From positions 1-13,948 of the forward strand of contig JAITXQ010000060.1 in the NCBI GenBank assembly GCA_031284675.1: a stretch of DNA of 13,948 nt. The letters are read 5' to 3'. The notes below the pieces were generated by a model, which did not search any database, had not been told where the DNA came from, and was given only the letters and a program-made list of their open reading frames with translations. Source of the stretch: Rickettsiales bacterium. Lineage in GTDB: Bacteria; Pseudomonadota; Alphaproteobacteria; Rickettsiales; Anaplasmataceae. This document shows, in pieces, positions 1 to 8,368 of this stretch; position 1 is the first letter of the stretch; each line of letters begins with the position of its first letter. A program made the position numbers and the translations under genes.

Positions 1-105
1 TTAAATAAGTGGCTGCATAATAAACCAGTGCCAGCTACTTGCATGACACCCTTCATGGGCTCTTAAATTACTTTAGCTATAAATATTTAAGAAATTTACC
101 AAATA

Positions 106-398
106 GAAAAAAAGGCAAAGAAACCCCGAGTTAGCTAGTCACTTACTATCTCTGTCGAGTATTGGCATTTTTTGATGTCTTGTAACGCTTTACAAGCGCG
201 TTCAGCTTATTTAGATAAAAATCTAGATGTAGATGAAGTTTTGTAAAGACATACAGTATCTATGTACTGCAAAAAATTAAACATAAAACGCCGATACATT
301 AAGTAATCCTTACCTTTTAATCTGCAGATTGGCGAAAGCAAATACAATAGCTTCACTACAATGGTAAAAAGGCTGGCGAAGTTTGTCAAGTGATTTTT
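106..398 (+). repeat. Degenerate dispersed repeat, left copy
   Basis: Three blocks here recur in the same order and orientation at 13387-13715. Block 1 contains GGCAAAGAAACCCC (114-127; right copy GGCAAAAGAAACCCC). Block 2 is TTAATCTGCAGATTG (317-331; 13 of 15 bases match the right copy). Block 3 is centred on AAGTTTGTCAAG (373-398; 22 of 26 match). Block spacing is similar in the two copies (211 and 56 bases here, 243 and 60 in the right copy). No coding potential is preserved, so this looks like an old non-coding repeat family. Confidence 0.5.
179..196. repeat. Small hairpin inside the left repeat copy
   Basis: CTTGTAA at 179-185 pairs with TTACAAG at 190-196 around a 4-base loop. An overlapping pairing, CGCTT with AAGCG, is also possible. 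No run of T follows, so it is not an evident terminator. A second small hairpin (TAGAT, 4-base loop, ATCTA) lies at 212-225. These may be palindromic parts of the repeat element. Confidence 0.35.
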
Positions 399-600
399 AT
401 GGCCTAGCGTCACGTGCTGGAATGACACCAGTAGTTAATATTTCGTATTTACTCTACTGTAGCATGGGAAGTTCATACAGTTGTGCAATAATCCCGTAAA
501 TTGGGTGTCATAATAACTACACCCACATTGACTTTGGTGTACATGACCTTGAAAGATTGCAATTCAATACTTAAATCTATTAGGATAGTAGGCAAGTAAT

Positions 601-604
601 GGAG
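601..604 (+). promoter_or_regulatory. Ribosome-binding site deciding the htpG start
   Basis: GGAG lies six bases before the ATG at 611 and overlaps the first codons of an alternative ATG at 599. The 599 start has only a weak GGCAAG-like sequence in front of it. The better spacing favours 611, where the protein begins [10 protein letters not shown] and runs directly into the conserved Hsp90 N-terminal domain. Confidence 0.55.
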
Positions 605-610
605 CTCAAA

Positions 611-2518
611 ATGCATAATGTACAAGAAACTGAAAACTTAAAATTTGATGCTGAGGTAGGGAAAGTACTGAATATAGTAATTCATTCACTTTATACCAAT
701 AAAGATATTTTTTTGCGTGAGTTAATATCAAATGCATCGGATGCATGTGATAAGTTGCGTTATGAATCTCAACTAAATCCTAATTTGCTGGATTCTAATG
801 ATGAATTAAAGATTACTATTAGCTCCAATAAAGATAAGAATGAGCTGTATATAACCGACAACGGCATCGGAATGAACAGACAGGATTTAATAGATAATCT
901 TGGTACAATTGCAAGCTCTGGTACACAAAAATTCTTGGATGCAATGAAAAATAGCAAGGATTCGAGCCAAACTGTGGAGCTGATGGGTAAGTTTGGTGTC
1001 GGTTTTTACTCAAGCTTTATGGTTGCTTCAGAAGTGATAGTGGAATCAAGGAAAGCTGGAGAAGAAGAATCTTGGATCTGGCAATCCAAAGGAGATGGAG
1101 AATATTCAATAAGTAAACCAGATGATCAAGTCCCTCGCGGAACCAAAATTACACTTATTATGCACCCTGAAGAGAATGAGTTTTTAGACAAGTTTCGTGT
1201 TGAAAACATTGTCACCACTTATTCAGACCACATAAATTTTCCTGTTGAATTTATAGATGAAGAAGGAAAAAGTGAAAAGTTAAACAGCAAGGCTGCAATT
1301 TGGACTAAGCCAAAAAATGATGTTACTCAAGAGGAACACAATGATTTTTTCCGCAGCGTTGCACATGTTGGCGGGGAGCCTTGGATGATATTGCATAACA
1401 AAAATGAGGGAGCAATAGAATATACAAATCTGCTTTACGTTCCTTCTATTAAACCTTTTGATTTATTTCATCCAGATAGACGTTGTTCTGTTAAGTTATA
1501 TGTAAATAAAGTCTTTATCACAGAAGATAATGTACAGATCATACCGCAGTATTTACGTTTCTTGAAAGGTGTTGTTGATTCACCGGATTTGCCTCTCAAT
1601 ATCAGCAGAGAAACCCTGCAGAACAATCGAGTTGTTGAGCAAATCAGGAAATCCCTAACTAAGCGTGTAATATCAGAGCTTGGTAAGAAGGCAAAAGAGA
1701 ATTTAGAAGAGTATACAAAATTCTGGACCAATTTTGGTGCAGTTTTAAAGGAAGGTCTTTGTGAAGCTGTGCCAACTGATGAGAGAGAGGCGCTGCTCTC
1801 AATTTGCAGATTTCACAGTACAAGCGATGATAAATTAGTTAGCATTGATGACTATATAAGCAGAATGAAGCCTGAGCAGGAGCATATTTACTACCTAACA
1901 GGCAATAGTCTTGATTCAGCGAAAAACAGTCCGCAACTTGAAGGATTCATCAGTAAAGGGTTGGAAGTGCTTTTGTTTGTTGATCCAGTTGATGATTTTT
2001 GGACTAGTGTAATTCATGAATATAAAGATCAAAAATTTAAGTCTGTGACTCGTGCTGATGTTGATCTGGAAAAATTCTCTTCAGAAGAAGATAAGAAGCA
2101 AGATGAAGAAAATAAATCTAGCGAAGAAGAATCGAAAGAAAATACAGATTCTATATTGCAATATTTCACCAAAGTTCTTGGTGATTCAGTGAAAAGCATA
2201 AAAATTTCCAAAAAATTGACTGATAGTCCTGTATGTTTAGCGGTTGATGAAGGTGCTATGGATCTTAGAATGGAGCGTTTTTTACGTGAACAAAAGCAGC
2301 TAAATTACCGCACGCCAAAGGTGCTGGAAATCAACACTAAGCATCCTGTAATAAAAAGCATAATGAAATCTCATGCTGAAAATGGTGAAAATCCAACATT
2401 GGAGGACATGATCCACTTATTGTTTTATCAAGCTTGTATCGTTGAAGGCGAAGAGATGGATGATACAAGCCTATTTGCTAAGAGATTAAACTATTTACTT
2501 GGTAAAATAACTGTTTAG
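611..2518 (+). CDS. htpG: Molecular chaperone HtpG (bacterial Hsp90)
   Basis: This is a cytosolic ATP-dependent chaperone that acts as a dimer in folding and stress protection. The predicted protein is 635 residues, normal for bacterial Hsp90. The N-terminal GHKL ATPase domain shows [15 protein letters not shown] (Mg/ATP-binding N box), [14 protein letters not shown] and the glycine-rich lid [11 protein letters not shown]. The middle domain contains the conserved ISRETLQ segment. A highly charged linker rich in Glu, Lys and Ser (about residues 490-513) precedes the C-terminal dimerisation domain; E. coli HtpG also has a charged stretch there. The ATG at 611 is preferred over 599 because of its GGAG site. 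The next gene starts 36 bases downstream on the same strand, so the two are probably co-transcribed. CTTGAAA at 548-554 resembles a heat-shock -35 element, but no good -10 accompanies it. The identification is secure. Confidence 0.97.
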   Translation: MHNVQETENLKFDAEVGKVLNIVIHSLYTNKDIFLRELISNASDACDKLRYESQLNPNLLDSNDELKITISSNKDKNELYITDNGIGMNRQDLIDNLGTIASSGTQKFLDAMKNSKDSSQTVELMGKFGVGFYSSFMVASEVIVESRKAGEEESWIWQSKGDGEYSISKPDDQVPRGTKITLIMHPEENEFLDKFRVENIVTTYSDHINFPVEFIDEEGKSEKLNSKAAIWTKPKNDVTQEEHNDFFRSVAHVGGEPWMILHNKNEGAIEYTNLLYVPSIKPFDLFHPDRRCSVKLYVNKVFITEDNVQIIPQYLRFLKGVVDSPDLPLNISRETLQNNRVVEQIRKSLTKRVISELGKKAKENLEEYTKFWTNFGAVLKEGLCEAVPTDEREALLSICRFHSTSDDKLVSIDDYISRMKPEQEHIYYLTGNSLDSAKNSPQLEGFISKGLEVLLFVDPVDDFWTSVIHEYKDQKFKSVTRADVDLEKFSSEEDKKQDEENKSSEEESKENTDSILQYFTKVLGDSVKSIKISKKLTDSPVCLAVDEGAMDLRMERFLREQKQLNYRTPKVLEINTKHPVIKSIMKSHAENGENPTLEDMIHLLFYQACIVEGEEMDDTSLFAKRLNYLLGKITV

Positions 2519-2554
2519 TGTTATACTTGATTAGTTATTAATAGGAGATAAGAT

Positions 2555-5500
2555 ATGGTTACCGATTCTTTAACATCAAGTGCTACAAGTGTATCAAACA
2601 ACGATTCAAGCTGGGTTGATTTAGGTGTAGAAGGAAATCAAGAAATAGCTGAAGCTAAAGGGCAGCACAATTCTAGGAATTCGGGTATTGAAAGAGAAGA
2701 AGAGTTTGAAGTTTTAGGTGGCAAAAGTCAAGAGATACCAGTTACTCCATGTGATATACCCCCTGAGGATTTAAGCTTAGAGAATGGAATACTTGCAAAC
2801 TTTCCTGATGGTTGTAATAGGTCGTATACCGTAAAATTAAAAGATGAAGATTTATATGATATCATTCCTAAAAGTTTAACTTTCGCTGAAATAACAAATA
2901 TCTTAAATCAAGCTATAAAAGAAAATAATTATGAAGAACTAGAGAAAATTGTACGAAAGATTGAAGGTTATGAAGGCTATCTTATTACACTAGATAATGA
3001 AAATCTCAAAAATTTCTGTTTAAACCAGCTTAATTTGGATTTACAAAGCAGAAGCGATCACCAACATATATATTCAGGCATACTATCACGATACGGGTTT
3101 GATCAAACAGAGTATAATCATAATTATTTAATAAAAGAATTGGTATTATTGGCAATTGCGGCTAATGACAAATTGACAGAGAAATACCAGGATATACTTT
3201 TTGACAAAAAAAACTTAAGCCTTTTACCTCTACTTGTTGGTGGTGAGAAATATATCTCAACTTTTATAGGAAAGTTTCCTGATCTCTATGGAGGTTTGAA
3301 AGATAAAGCCATACAACTTGGTGAATCCAATAAAATTGGCTTTTTTTCAGTTATAGCATTAAGAAAAGAACAGAATTTATTGGGCTCAGTTCTTGTTGGC
3401 AATCATCTTGAGGATTTAAAAGAAATTTTACAGAAAAGTAAACTTGATCCTTTGTATGGTATGCTTGAAACAGCGTCTCTAATCAAAAATGAAGAATTTA
3501 TCACGATAGTGCTAAATGCATTTGAAAGGTGCATTGATGCTCCAGCTAAAAAAGATCTATTAAAGAAGAGTTTTGTTACCCTACTAGAAACTGCAATAAG
3601 CCAGGAACTTACCTCTGTTGTTAAGTACTTATGTGAACGATATATCAACAGTAAAGGTTGTGCCATTTACGGTGTATATGAACAAGCATTTGCGGATGAT
3701 AAGGTTATTACAGAGTTAAAACAACAAATCCTGAAAAACATAGGAGCTCGTGGTAGAAGAGAAATTTATGATTTAATTCTGAAAACTGCTTTGGGTGCTG
3801 GCAATATTGTATTTATTGAGCGCTTATGCAAAAAATGTGCTGAATGTGGTAATGATATTATTGGTTATCTCGATCAAAAATTGCAAAATAACGAATTTGA
3901 TGAAATATATGAATCAATCCTAATTGCATTGTCTAATACTGGAAATAAAGACATTATAGTCAGTGTACTTGCTCACATTCAAACCCATCAAAATGTATCA
4001 CATAACGAGCAAGTAATTAGGCAGGTCATACAGAATATACTTAGAAATGCAACACACTACTCAACAGGCCAAGAAGATTACTCCTTAGTCAAGGAAGTAT
4101 GTTACTTATGCACAGAAGATGATGCAATTAACGAGGAGTGTGGGATTTTTAAATCTAGCATAGGAAAGCACATAGAAGATCTGGAAAAGGAAAACAAATT
4201 ATTGCAATCTGAAGCTTTACGTGAATGTAATTACAACTATTTGCCAGATATTGTAAATGGATTAGCTCAGACTGCTTACATAGTATATGATGAATACACT
4301 AAAGATCTAAAATACAATAAACGTCAAGGTTTGTGGGATGCAATGTACCAAACTCCTGGAACTTTTATAACACGAAAAAGAAGTAATAACGTTGCAGATA
4401 AATTAGCAATTCCAGTTATAAAAAGTGACATTCTATCAGAAAATCCAAAACCCAAAAGTACAGACAATCAACAGCCACAAAAAAATACTGTGGACAATGG
4501 AAAAAATATTATGAATAATGGAGAGACTTCAACAGAGCAGCCTATTGACAATAATTATGAGGGGGATAAAATGCATAGTAGTAGTCAGAATACAAAAAGC
4601 ATAAAAGAAAGGTTGTCTGATGCTATCTTGGATATCAATCTCGAGGAAGTGAAACGTTTAGTAGAACAAGGGAATTATAATATAACTGAACTTGTTTTAA
4701 ATGAAGCCTTAAAGGAAGCTTATGAGACAGAAGTTGGAAAGGGGGATAAAAAATCTAAAAATAAGCTCAAAAAAATTAGAGAATTTCTTGAAGCAAAGCC
4801 CAAGAGCATTGGTGCTAATGTTGCTGCATCACCAGTGGGTAGCAGTGTAGGAAATATTAGTGCTACTACAAGTGGTCGAGAAATCCTTAATAGCGACGAT
4901 GAAGAGGAACAAGTTCCTGTTCAACTGACAGGGTCTGAAAGTCAAGATGTGCAACCAGATTTACCATCACTTTCACCACAGAGTTCTGCAAGTGGTGATG
5001 AGCATAGTGGTAGTTCTCCAAACTTCATCAATGTACCTACGAGTAGTGAAGGTGATACTGACAATAGCAATGGTGAATATGTTAAAGTTTCTCCTGAGGA
5101 TATAGCTAAAGAGAACCCTGCTTTCAAAGATAGTGGTAGTTCGCAAGATACACAACCAGAAACTTCAGTACCATCACCTAGCGCTTCTCCAAATGTTGAC
5201 GATGAGCCTCCAGTTTGGAATGTAACTGATGAAGGAGGACCTTTACTAAATATAGCAAGTGAAGGGGGTTCTACGTTCAAAAGTAACAGAAGTCTACTTT
5301 CACCATCACCGAGTGATGATGAGGATTGGACTGATGATGAAGATGATGTGCCTTTACTAGATACAGTAGAGCGAAACTCTACGCTCAAAGGTAGTAGTAA
5401 TCCACAAGATACACGACCAAAAAAACCAGTACCAGCGCCAACACCAATACCTCCAGTAGTTAACCATGAACAAGTGGACAATGTTTCGACCAGCGAACAG

Positions 5501-5773
5501 CCTAGCGATTCAGGCAAAAATAACCATATTTCACAAAACACAAAAAGTAGTAATCTGCATATTATAGCTGCTTCCGCATTAGCAATAGCCGGAATTGCTT
5601 TAGGAGTAGCTATTGCAGTTTACTTGGAAATGTTAGCAGTGGGAATAGCAGTTGGAGCTTGTTGTCTAGTTGCTGCTGCAGTTATATACTACTGTACGCC
5701 TCAAAGCTCAGTTGAAAACAGTGAAGTCGAAAAGGTTGATATGCAGAAAGGACCTATTACTGCATCTGTATAA
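2555..5773 (+). CDS. Large TomO-like candidate effector with C-terminal membrane hairpin
   Basis: This 1072-residue protein has no enzymatic motif that I recognise. The start ATG has AGGAG seven bases upstream, and there is no signal peptide. Residues about 1-90 are polar and low-complexity. Residues about 100-640 are predominantly helical, with degenerate solenoid-like units. Residues about 640-685 are Asn/Gln-rich. An ankyrin-like helix pair lies at about 686-735 (LSDAILDINLEEVKRLVEQG). Residues about 780-1000 form an acidic Pro/Ser-rich linker made of diverged repeats. Two hydrophobic helices (about 1003-1024 and 1026-1047) form a hairpin before a 25-residue polar tail. From memory, the gene next to htpG in Wolbachia wMel encodes TomO, a host-acting protein that binds RNA and has C-terminal hydrophobic segments. 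Position and architecture suggest this is the TomO counterpart, but the assignment is an inference. It probably shares a transcript with htpG. Confidence 0.6.
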   Translation: MVTDSLTSSATSVSNNDSSWVDLGVEGNQEIAEAKGQHNSRNSGIEREEEFEVLGGKSQEIPVTPCDIPPEDLSLENGILANFPDGCNRSYTVKLKDEDLYDIIPKSLTFAEITNILNQAIKENNYEELEKIVRKIEGYEGYLITLDNENLKNFCLNQLNLDLQSRSDHQHIYSGILSRYGFDQTEYNHNYLIKELVLLAIAANDKLTEKYQDILFDKKNLSLLPLLVGGEKYISTFIGKFPDLYGGLKDKAIQLGESNKIGFFSVIALRKEQNLLGSVLVGNHLEDLKEILQKSKLDPLYGMLETASLIKNEEFITIVLNAFERCIDAPAKKDLLKKSFVTLLETAISQELTSVVKYLCERYINSKGCAIYGVYEQAFADDKVITELKQQILKNIGARGRREIYDLILKTALGAGNIVFIERLCKKCAECGNDIIGYLDQKLQNNEFDEIYESILIALSNTGNKDIIVSVLAHIQTHQNVSHNEQVIRQVIQNILRNATHYSTGQEDYSLVKEVCYLCTEDDAINEECGIFKSSIGKHIEDLEKENKLLQSEALRECNYNYLPDIVNGLAQTAYIVYDEYTKDLKYNKRQGLWDAMYQTPGTFITRKRSNNVADKLAIPVIKSDILSENPKPKSTDNQQPQKNTVDNGKNIMNNGETSTEQPIDNNYEGDKMHSSSQNTKSIKERLSDAILDINLEEVKRLVEQGNYNITELVLNEALKEAYETEVGKGDKKSKNKLKKIREFLEAKPKSIGANVAASPVGSSVGNISATTSGREILNSDDEEEQVPVQLTGSESQDVQPDLPSLSPQSSASGDEHSGSSPNFINVPTSSEGDTDNSNGEYVKVSPEDIAKENPAFKDSGSSQDTQPETSVPSPSASPNVDDEPPVWNVTDEGGPLLNIASEGGSTFKSNRSLLSPSPSDDEDWTDDEDDVPLLDTVERNSTLKGSSNPQDTRPKKPVPAPTPIPPVVNHEQVDNVSTSEQPSDSGKNNHISQNTKSSNLHIIAASALAIAGIALGVAIAVYLEMLAVGIAVGACCLVAAAVIYYCTPQSSVENSEVEKVDMQKGPITASV
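4931..5455 (+). repeat. Diverged repeats building the acidic linker of the TomO-like protein
   Basis: Related segments recur in frame. SQDVQP, SQDTQP and PQDTRP, each followed by a Ser/Pro-rich stretch, occur near residues 793, 859 and 946. PLLNIASEGGSTFK (from residue 896) matches PLLDTVERNSTLK (from residue 933). The similarity also holds in the DNA: 5114-5158 resembles 5375-5419, and 5240 onward resembles 5351 onward. A separate pair, TSTEQP...SQNTKS near residues 656-682 and VSTSEQP...SQNTKS near 983-998, brackets the region. This indicates growth by internal duplication. Confidence 0.55.
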
Positions 5774-5781
5774 TAAATATT

Positions 5782-5849
5782 GTAGTTTACCATTTAATAA
5801 TTTATTATAATTATATTAATTATTAGTGAATAAAAATTTGGTAAACTAC
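5782..5849. promoter_or_regulatory. 11-bp inverted repeat bracketing the hemA start codon
   Basis: GTAGTTTACCA at 5782-5792 is exactly complementary to TGGTAAACTAC at 5839-5849. The 46-base loop between them contains the GTG start of hemA at 5826. Partial pairing continues on both sides (AATAT/ATATT outside, ATTT/AAAT inside with bulges). On the transcript the stem would join the leader to hemA codons 5-8. It could act on translation or transcript stability. A pair of duplicated fragments without function is the alternative. Confidence 0.35.
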
Positions 5850-7040
5850 GAAGAAATATTCTTAAATAAAATCAAAGATATAAAAGAGGAAGGGCGCTAC
5901 CGTGAATTCACGCATTTTGCGTCATTGCCTGGCAGGCTTCCTCACATTATGGATTATGAAAGAAATAGGGAAGTCATCGTCTGGTGCAGTAATAATTACC
6001 TGGGAATGTCGCAGAATGAGAGCGTCATTGCCGCTATTCAAAATTCATCAGTTGGTGCTGGAGGAACGAGAAATATATCCGGTACAACAAAGGAAGTTGT
6101 TGAGTTGGAAAAATCTTTAGCTTGTTTGCATAACAAAGAGGCTGCTTTAACTTTTGCTTGTGGATATCTTGCCAACCAGACTACACTAAGCACTTTATCG
6201 TCTGTTATTCCTGACGTAGTAATTTTTTCAGATAAAAAAAACCATTCTTCGATGATAGAAGGCATAAAATCAGGAAAAAGACCAAAACATATATTTAGGC
6301 ATAATGATGTTGATCACTTAAAGCAGTTGCTAAAGTCCATAAACACAAAAACACCAAAAATAATAGCACTTGAATCCGTATATTCAATGGATGGTGATAT
6401 AGCGCCGCTTGAAGCGATATGTAACCTTGCAGATCAGTATAATGCAATTACTTATTTGGACGAGGTGCATGCAGTTGGCATGTATGGTTCACACGGTGGT
6501 GGAATTGCAGAAAGAGAAGGTTTGATGGATAGAATAACCGTTATTCAAGGTACGTTATCAAAGGCTTTTGGGGTTATGGGTGGGTATATAGCGTCTTCAA
6601 AGAGCTTGGTGGATGTAATAAGAAGTTCCGCTCCAGGATTTATTTTCACCACCGCTATGTCGCCTGTTTTAGCAGCAGCAGCGAAGGCAAGCGTTGAACA
6701 TCTAAAATCAAGCAACATTGAAAGAGAGATGCAAAAGGAAGTTGTTGAAAAAGTAAAAAGCTCATTGAGAAATGTAGGAATTAACTTCATTCCAACAAAA
6801 ACTCATATAATTCCAATAATAATTGGTGATTCAGAGTTATCCAAGAGAGCGTCAAAATTATTATTTGATGAGCATGGAATTTATGTTCAACACATAAATT
6901 ACCCGACAGTTCCAAGAGGAACTGAGCGTTTCCGCATTACCCCTACACCTTATCATACCGATGAAATGATAAATCATTTGACAGAGTCTCTTGTAAAAGT
7001 TTTTGAAAAGTTGTCTATTCCTGTAGCATGTTTATGCTAG
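5826..7040 (+). CDS. hemA: 5-aminolevulinate synthase
   Basis: This enzyme condenses glycine with succinyl-CoA to 5-aminolevulinate, CO2 and CoA, the first step of heme synthesis by the Shemin route of alphaproteobacteria and mitochondria. The 404-residue protein is a complete fold-type I PLP enzyme of the alpha-oxoamine synthase family. It shows SNNYLGMS near residue 55, [11 protein letters not shown] near 78, the cofactor-binding Asp212 in [11 protein letters not shown], and the Schiff-base Lys246 in [15 protein letters not shown] at 5826 is the first plausible start after an in-frame TAA at 5817. No Shine-Dalgarno sequence is visible, and the start lies in the loop of an inverted repeat. 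The gene follows the TomO-like gene by 52 bases. Its last 9 bases overlap the end of the convergent suhB-like gene. The family is sure; the exact start is less so. Confidence 0.95.
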   Translation: MNKNLVNYEEIFLNKIKDIKEEGRYREFTHFASLPGRLPHIMDYERNREVIVWCSNNYLGMSQNESVIAAIQNSSVGAGGTRNISGTTKEVVELEKSLACLHNKEAALTFACGYLANQTTLSTLSSVIPDVVIFSDKKNHSSMIEGIKSGKRPKHIFRHNDVDHLKQLLKSINTKTPKIIALESVYSMDGDIAPLEAICNLADQYNAITYLDEVHAVGMYGSHGGGIAEREGLMDRITVIQGTLSKAFGVMGGYIASSKSLVDVIRSSAPGFIFTTAMSPVLAAAAKASVEHLKSSNIEREMQKEVVEKVKSSLRNVGINFIPTKTHIIPIIIGDSELSKRASKLLFDEHGIYVQHINYPTVPRGTERFRITPTPYHTDEMINHLTESLVKVFEKLSIPVACLC

Positions 7041-7730
7041 TTTAATATCGCCAGCAATGACCAATCCGTTGTCTTCCATTAGCCTTCCACCGCTTTCTTG
7101 CAAAAAAAGCCTGCCGAGCAAGGCTTTATATTTGTTAACTCCAGAGTAAACTATTCCACTGTGCCTTCCTGCAGCAAGGTATGCAAAACCTAAAATTGTT
7201 GAACCGATGGAGCGTACATTACTATTGCCAGGCAGTAATTTATTAAATAAATTACCACTTACATCTATTAACCCCCCTTCACGACTTCTCATCCGCATTT
7301 TTATATGACGAGATCTAAAATCTTCAAGAAAAGCACCTTTCTTTTCTTCTGCCCAAAAAGTTTCCCTAAGAGCCGGAGCATCGATTACAACTGCCACAAC
7401 TTTATTTTTATGAATGAGACAAACTGATATCGCAAAATAAACCATGCAACTAGAAAAATTTTCTCTGCCCTCTATAGGCATAATGAACCAAGTGTAATCG
7501 TTATCTTTTACTTCTTGCTCAGCATCGTCTTCGAATATAAAACCATAATCTTTTTTGTAGCTGTACAGATAGTCTTGTATAATTTGCTTGGATCTTGAGT
7601 AAGCTTTATTAATAAAATCCGCTGATTTAACATTAGAGATTTGTAATTCATTAAAATCGCGCATAAGCTGCTTGGAAGCATTACGCACAGAATCAAGCAT
7701 CACATTAATTCGCGGCGATGAAATGGACAT
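7032..7730 (-). CDS. suhB: SuhB/inositol monophosphatase-family protein, probably catalytically inactive
   Basis: The 232-residue protein aligns with the Li-sensitive inositol monophosphatase fold. The C-terminal part [20 protein letters not shown] and [12 protein letters not shown] is typical. The metal sites are lost. The canonical DPxDGTxNF motif reads MPIEGRENF (residues 84-92), so both metal aspartates are replaced (Met84, Glu87). The WDxAAG motif reads YKALLG (201-206), losing the third aspartate. Family members normally reach about 260-270 residues, so this one is short. In E. coli, SuhB supports rRNA transcription antitermination with Nus factors independently of phosphatase activity, so retention for such a role is possible but inferred. 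It is the last gene of the argD-rimM-efp-suhB cluster, 9 bases after efp, with AAGGAAAGG directly before its ATG. The reading frame is intact, which argues for a retained function. Confidence 0.8.
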   Translation of the reverse strand: MSISSPRINVMLDSVRNASKQLMRDFNELQISNVKSADFINKAYSRSKQIIQDYLYSYKKDYGFIFEDDAEQEVKDNDYTWFIMPIEGRENFSSCMVYFAISVCLIHKNKVVAVVIDAPALRETFWAEEKKGAFLEDFRSRHIKMRMRSREGGLIDVSGNLFNKLLPGNSNVRSIGSTILGFAYLAAGRHSGIVYSGVNKYKALLGRLFLQESGGRLMEDNGLVIAGDIKLA

Positions 7731-7739
7731 CCTTTCCTT

Positions 7740-8306
7740 TTATTCTTTCACCCTTTCATAATAACTGTCATCGGGAGTATATACTACAATTTTATCTTCT
7801 TCTTTGATAAATTGGGGAACATTAACACGCATTCCATTTTCCAGAATTGCAGGCTTATAAGAAGCAGTAGCAGTTTGTCCCTTAATAACGGACTCTGTTT
7901 CTTTTACAGTAAATGTGACATAATCAGGCACATGCGCAGAAATTATTTTGTCTTGATAAGCTACTACTTTAATTTTCATGTTATCCTGTAAATAAATCTT
8001 TTTCTCTCCTAGCAAGTCCAAATTTATAATAATTTGCTCGTAATTACTTGTATGCATAAGATTTACAATATTCCCTTCAGTGAAAAGATAAACATACTCC
8101 TCTTCATCTAAAATTGCCCTTCTGATTGTTGCATCAGAGCGAAATCTTTCATAGTGTTTTGCTCCGGTTTTGATATTTTTCATTTCGGCTTGTATGTATG
8201 CACCACCTTTACCAGGTTGAGTATGCATGATGCCTATAACCAAAAACAATCCACCGTTGTGTTCCAACACCTGACCTGGTCTGATATCGTTAGCTCTTTC
8301 TGCCAT
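7740..8306 (-). CDS. efp: Translation elongation factor P
   Basis: EF-P binds ribosomes stalled on consecutive prolines and promotes peptide-bond formation. The 188-residue length is normal. The N-terminal KOW-like domain contains the tip loop HTQPGKGGAYIQAEMKN. Lys33 there corresponds to the lysine that many bacteria modify. Two OB-fold domains follow, with DATIRRAILDEEEYVYLF, the PDYVTFTVKETE segment and a C-terminal NVPQFIKEEDKIVV block. The ATG at 8306 has no clear Shine-Dalgarno sequence. The gene lies 62 bases after rimM and 9 bases before the suhB-like gene, so it is probably transcribed with both. No modification enzyme is encoded in this window. Confidence 0.96.
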   Translation of the reverse strand: MAERANDIRPGQVLEHNGGLFLVIGIMHTQPGKGGAYIQAEMKNIKTGAKHYERFRSDATIRRAILDEEEYVYLFTEGNIVNLMHTSNYEQIIINLDLLGEKKIYLQDNMKIKVVAYQDKIISAHVPDYVTFTVKETESVIKGQTATASYKPAILENGMRVNVPQFIKEEDKIVVYTPDDSYYERVKE

Positions 8307-8368
8307 AATTACATTTTCAGTTTGATCTTATGATTATAAATAGCTTTGTATAAATATCAAAGTCTTTA

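Larger units (their letters stand above)
43..511. repeat. Distant 9-bp inverted repeat, with a third partial copy
   Basis: ATGACACCC at 43-51 is the exact reverse complement of GGGTGTCAT at 503-511, and ATGACACC recurs directly at 422-429. The arms are about 450 bases apart, so a folded RNA is unlikely. They are better read as ends or pieces of small dispersed palindromic elements inserted more than once in this spacer. Whether they occur elsewhere in the genome cannot be seen from this window. Confidence 0.4.
1..610. other. Repeat-rich non-coding spacer upstream of htpG
   Basis: No convincing coding region is visible. The longest reading frame (minus strand, 73 codons, 207-428) lacks a Shine-Dalgarno sequence and resembles no family I know, and it falls inside sequence repeated at the other end of the window. 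The spacer holds several short inverted repeats and a motif (ATGACACC) that occurs at 43-50 and 422-429 and inverted at 504-511. It looks like decayed intergenic repeat sequence of the kind common in Wolbachia. The htpG promoter should lie in its right-hand part, but no strong sigma-70 promoter stands out. Confidence 0.65.

Noticed and set aside
207..428. 73-codon minus-strand frame in the left spacer
   Set aside because: No ribosome-binding site and no family resemblance. Its similarity to the minus-strand frame in the right spacer (KNHLTNF versus KNCLTNF) is explained by the shared non-coding repeat.
4942..5541. 199-codon minus-strand frame opposite the repeat linker of the TomO-like gene
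   Set aside because: It is a shadow of biased Ser/Pro/Asp codons on the coding strand; composition is low-complexity and there is no start signal.
8344..8362. Possible terminator between rimM and efp (CTTTG, 9-base loop, CAAAG)
   Set aside because: The stem is only 5 bp with no G+C-rich core and no U tract; the minus-strand genes are more likely one transcript.
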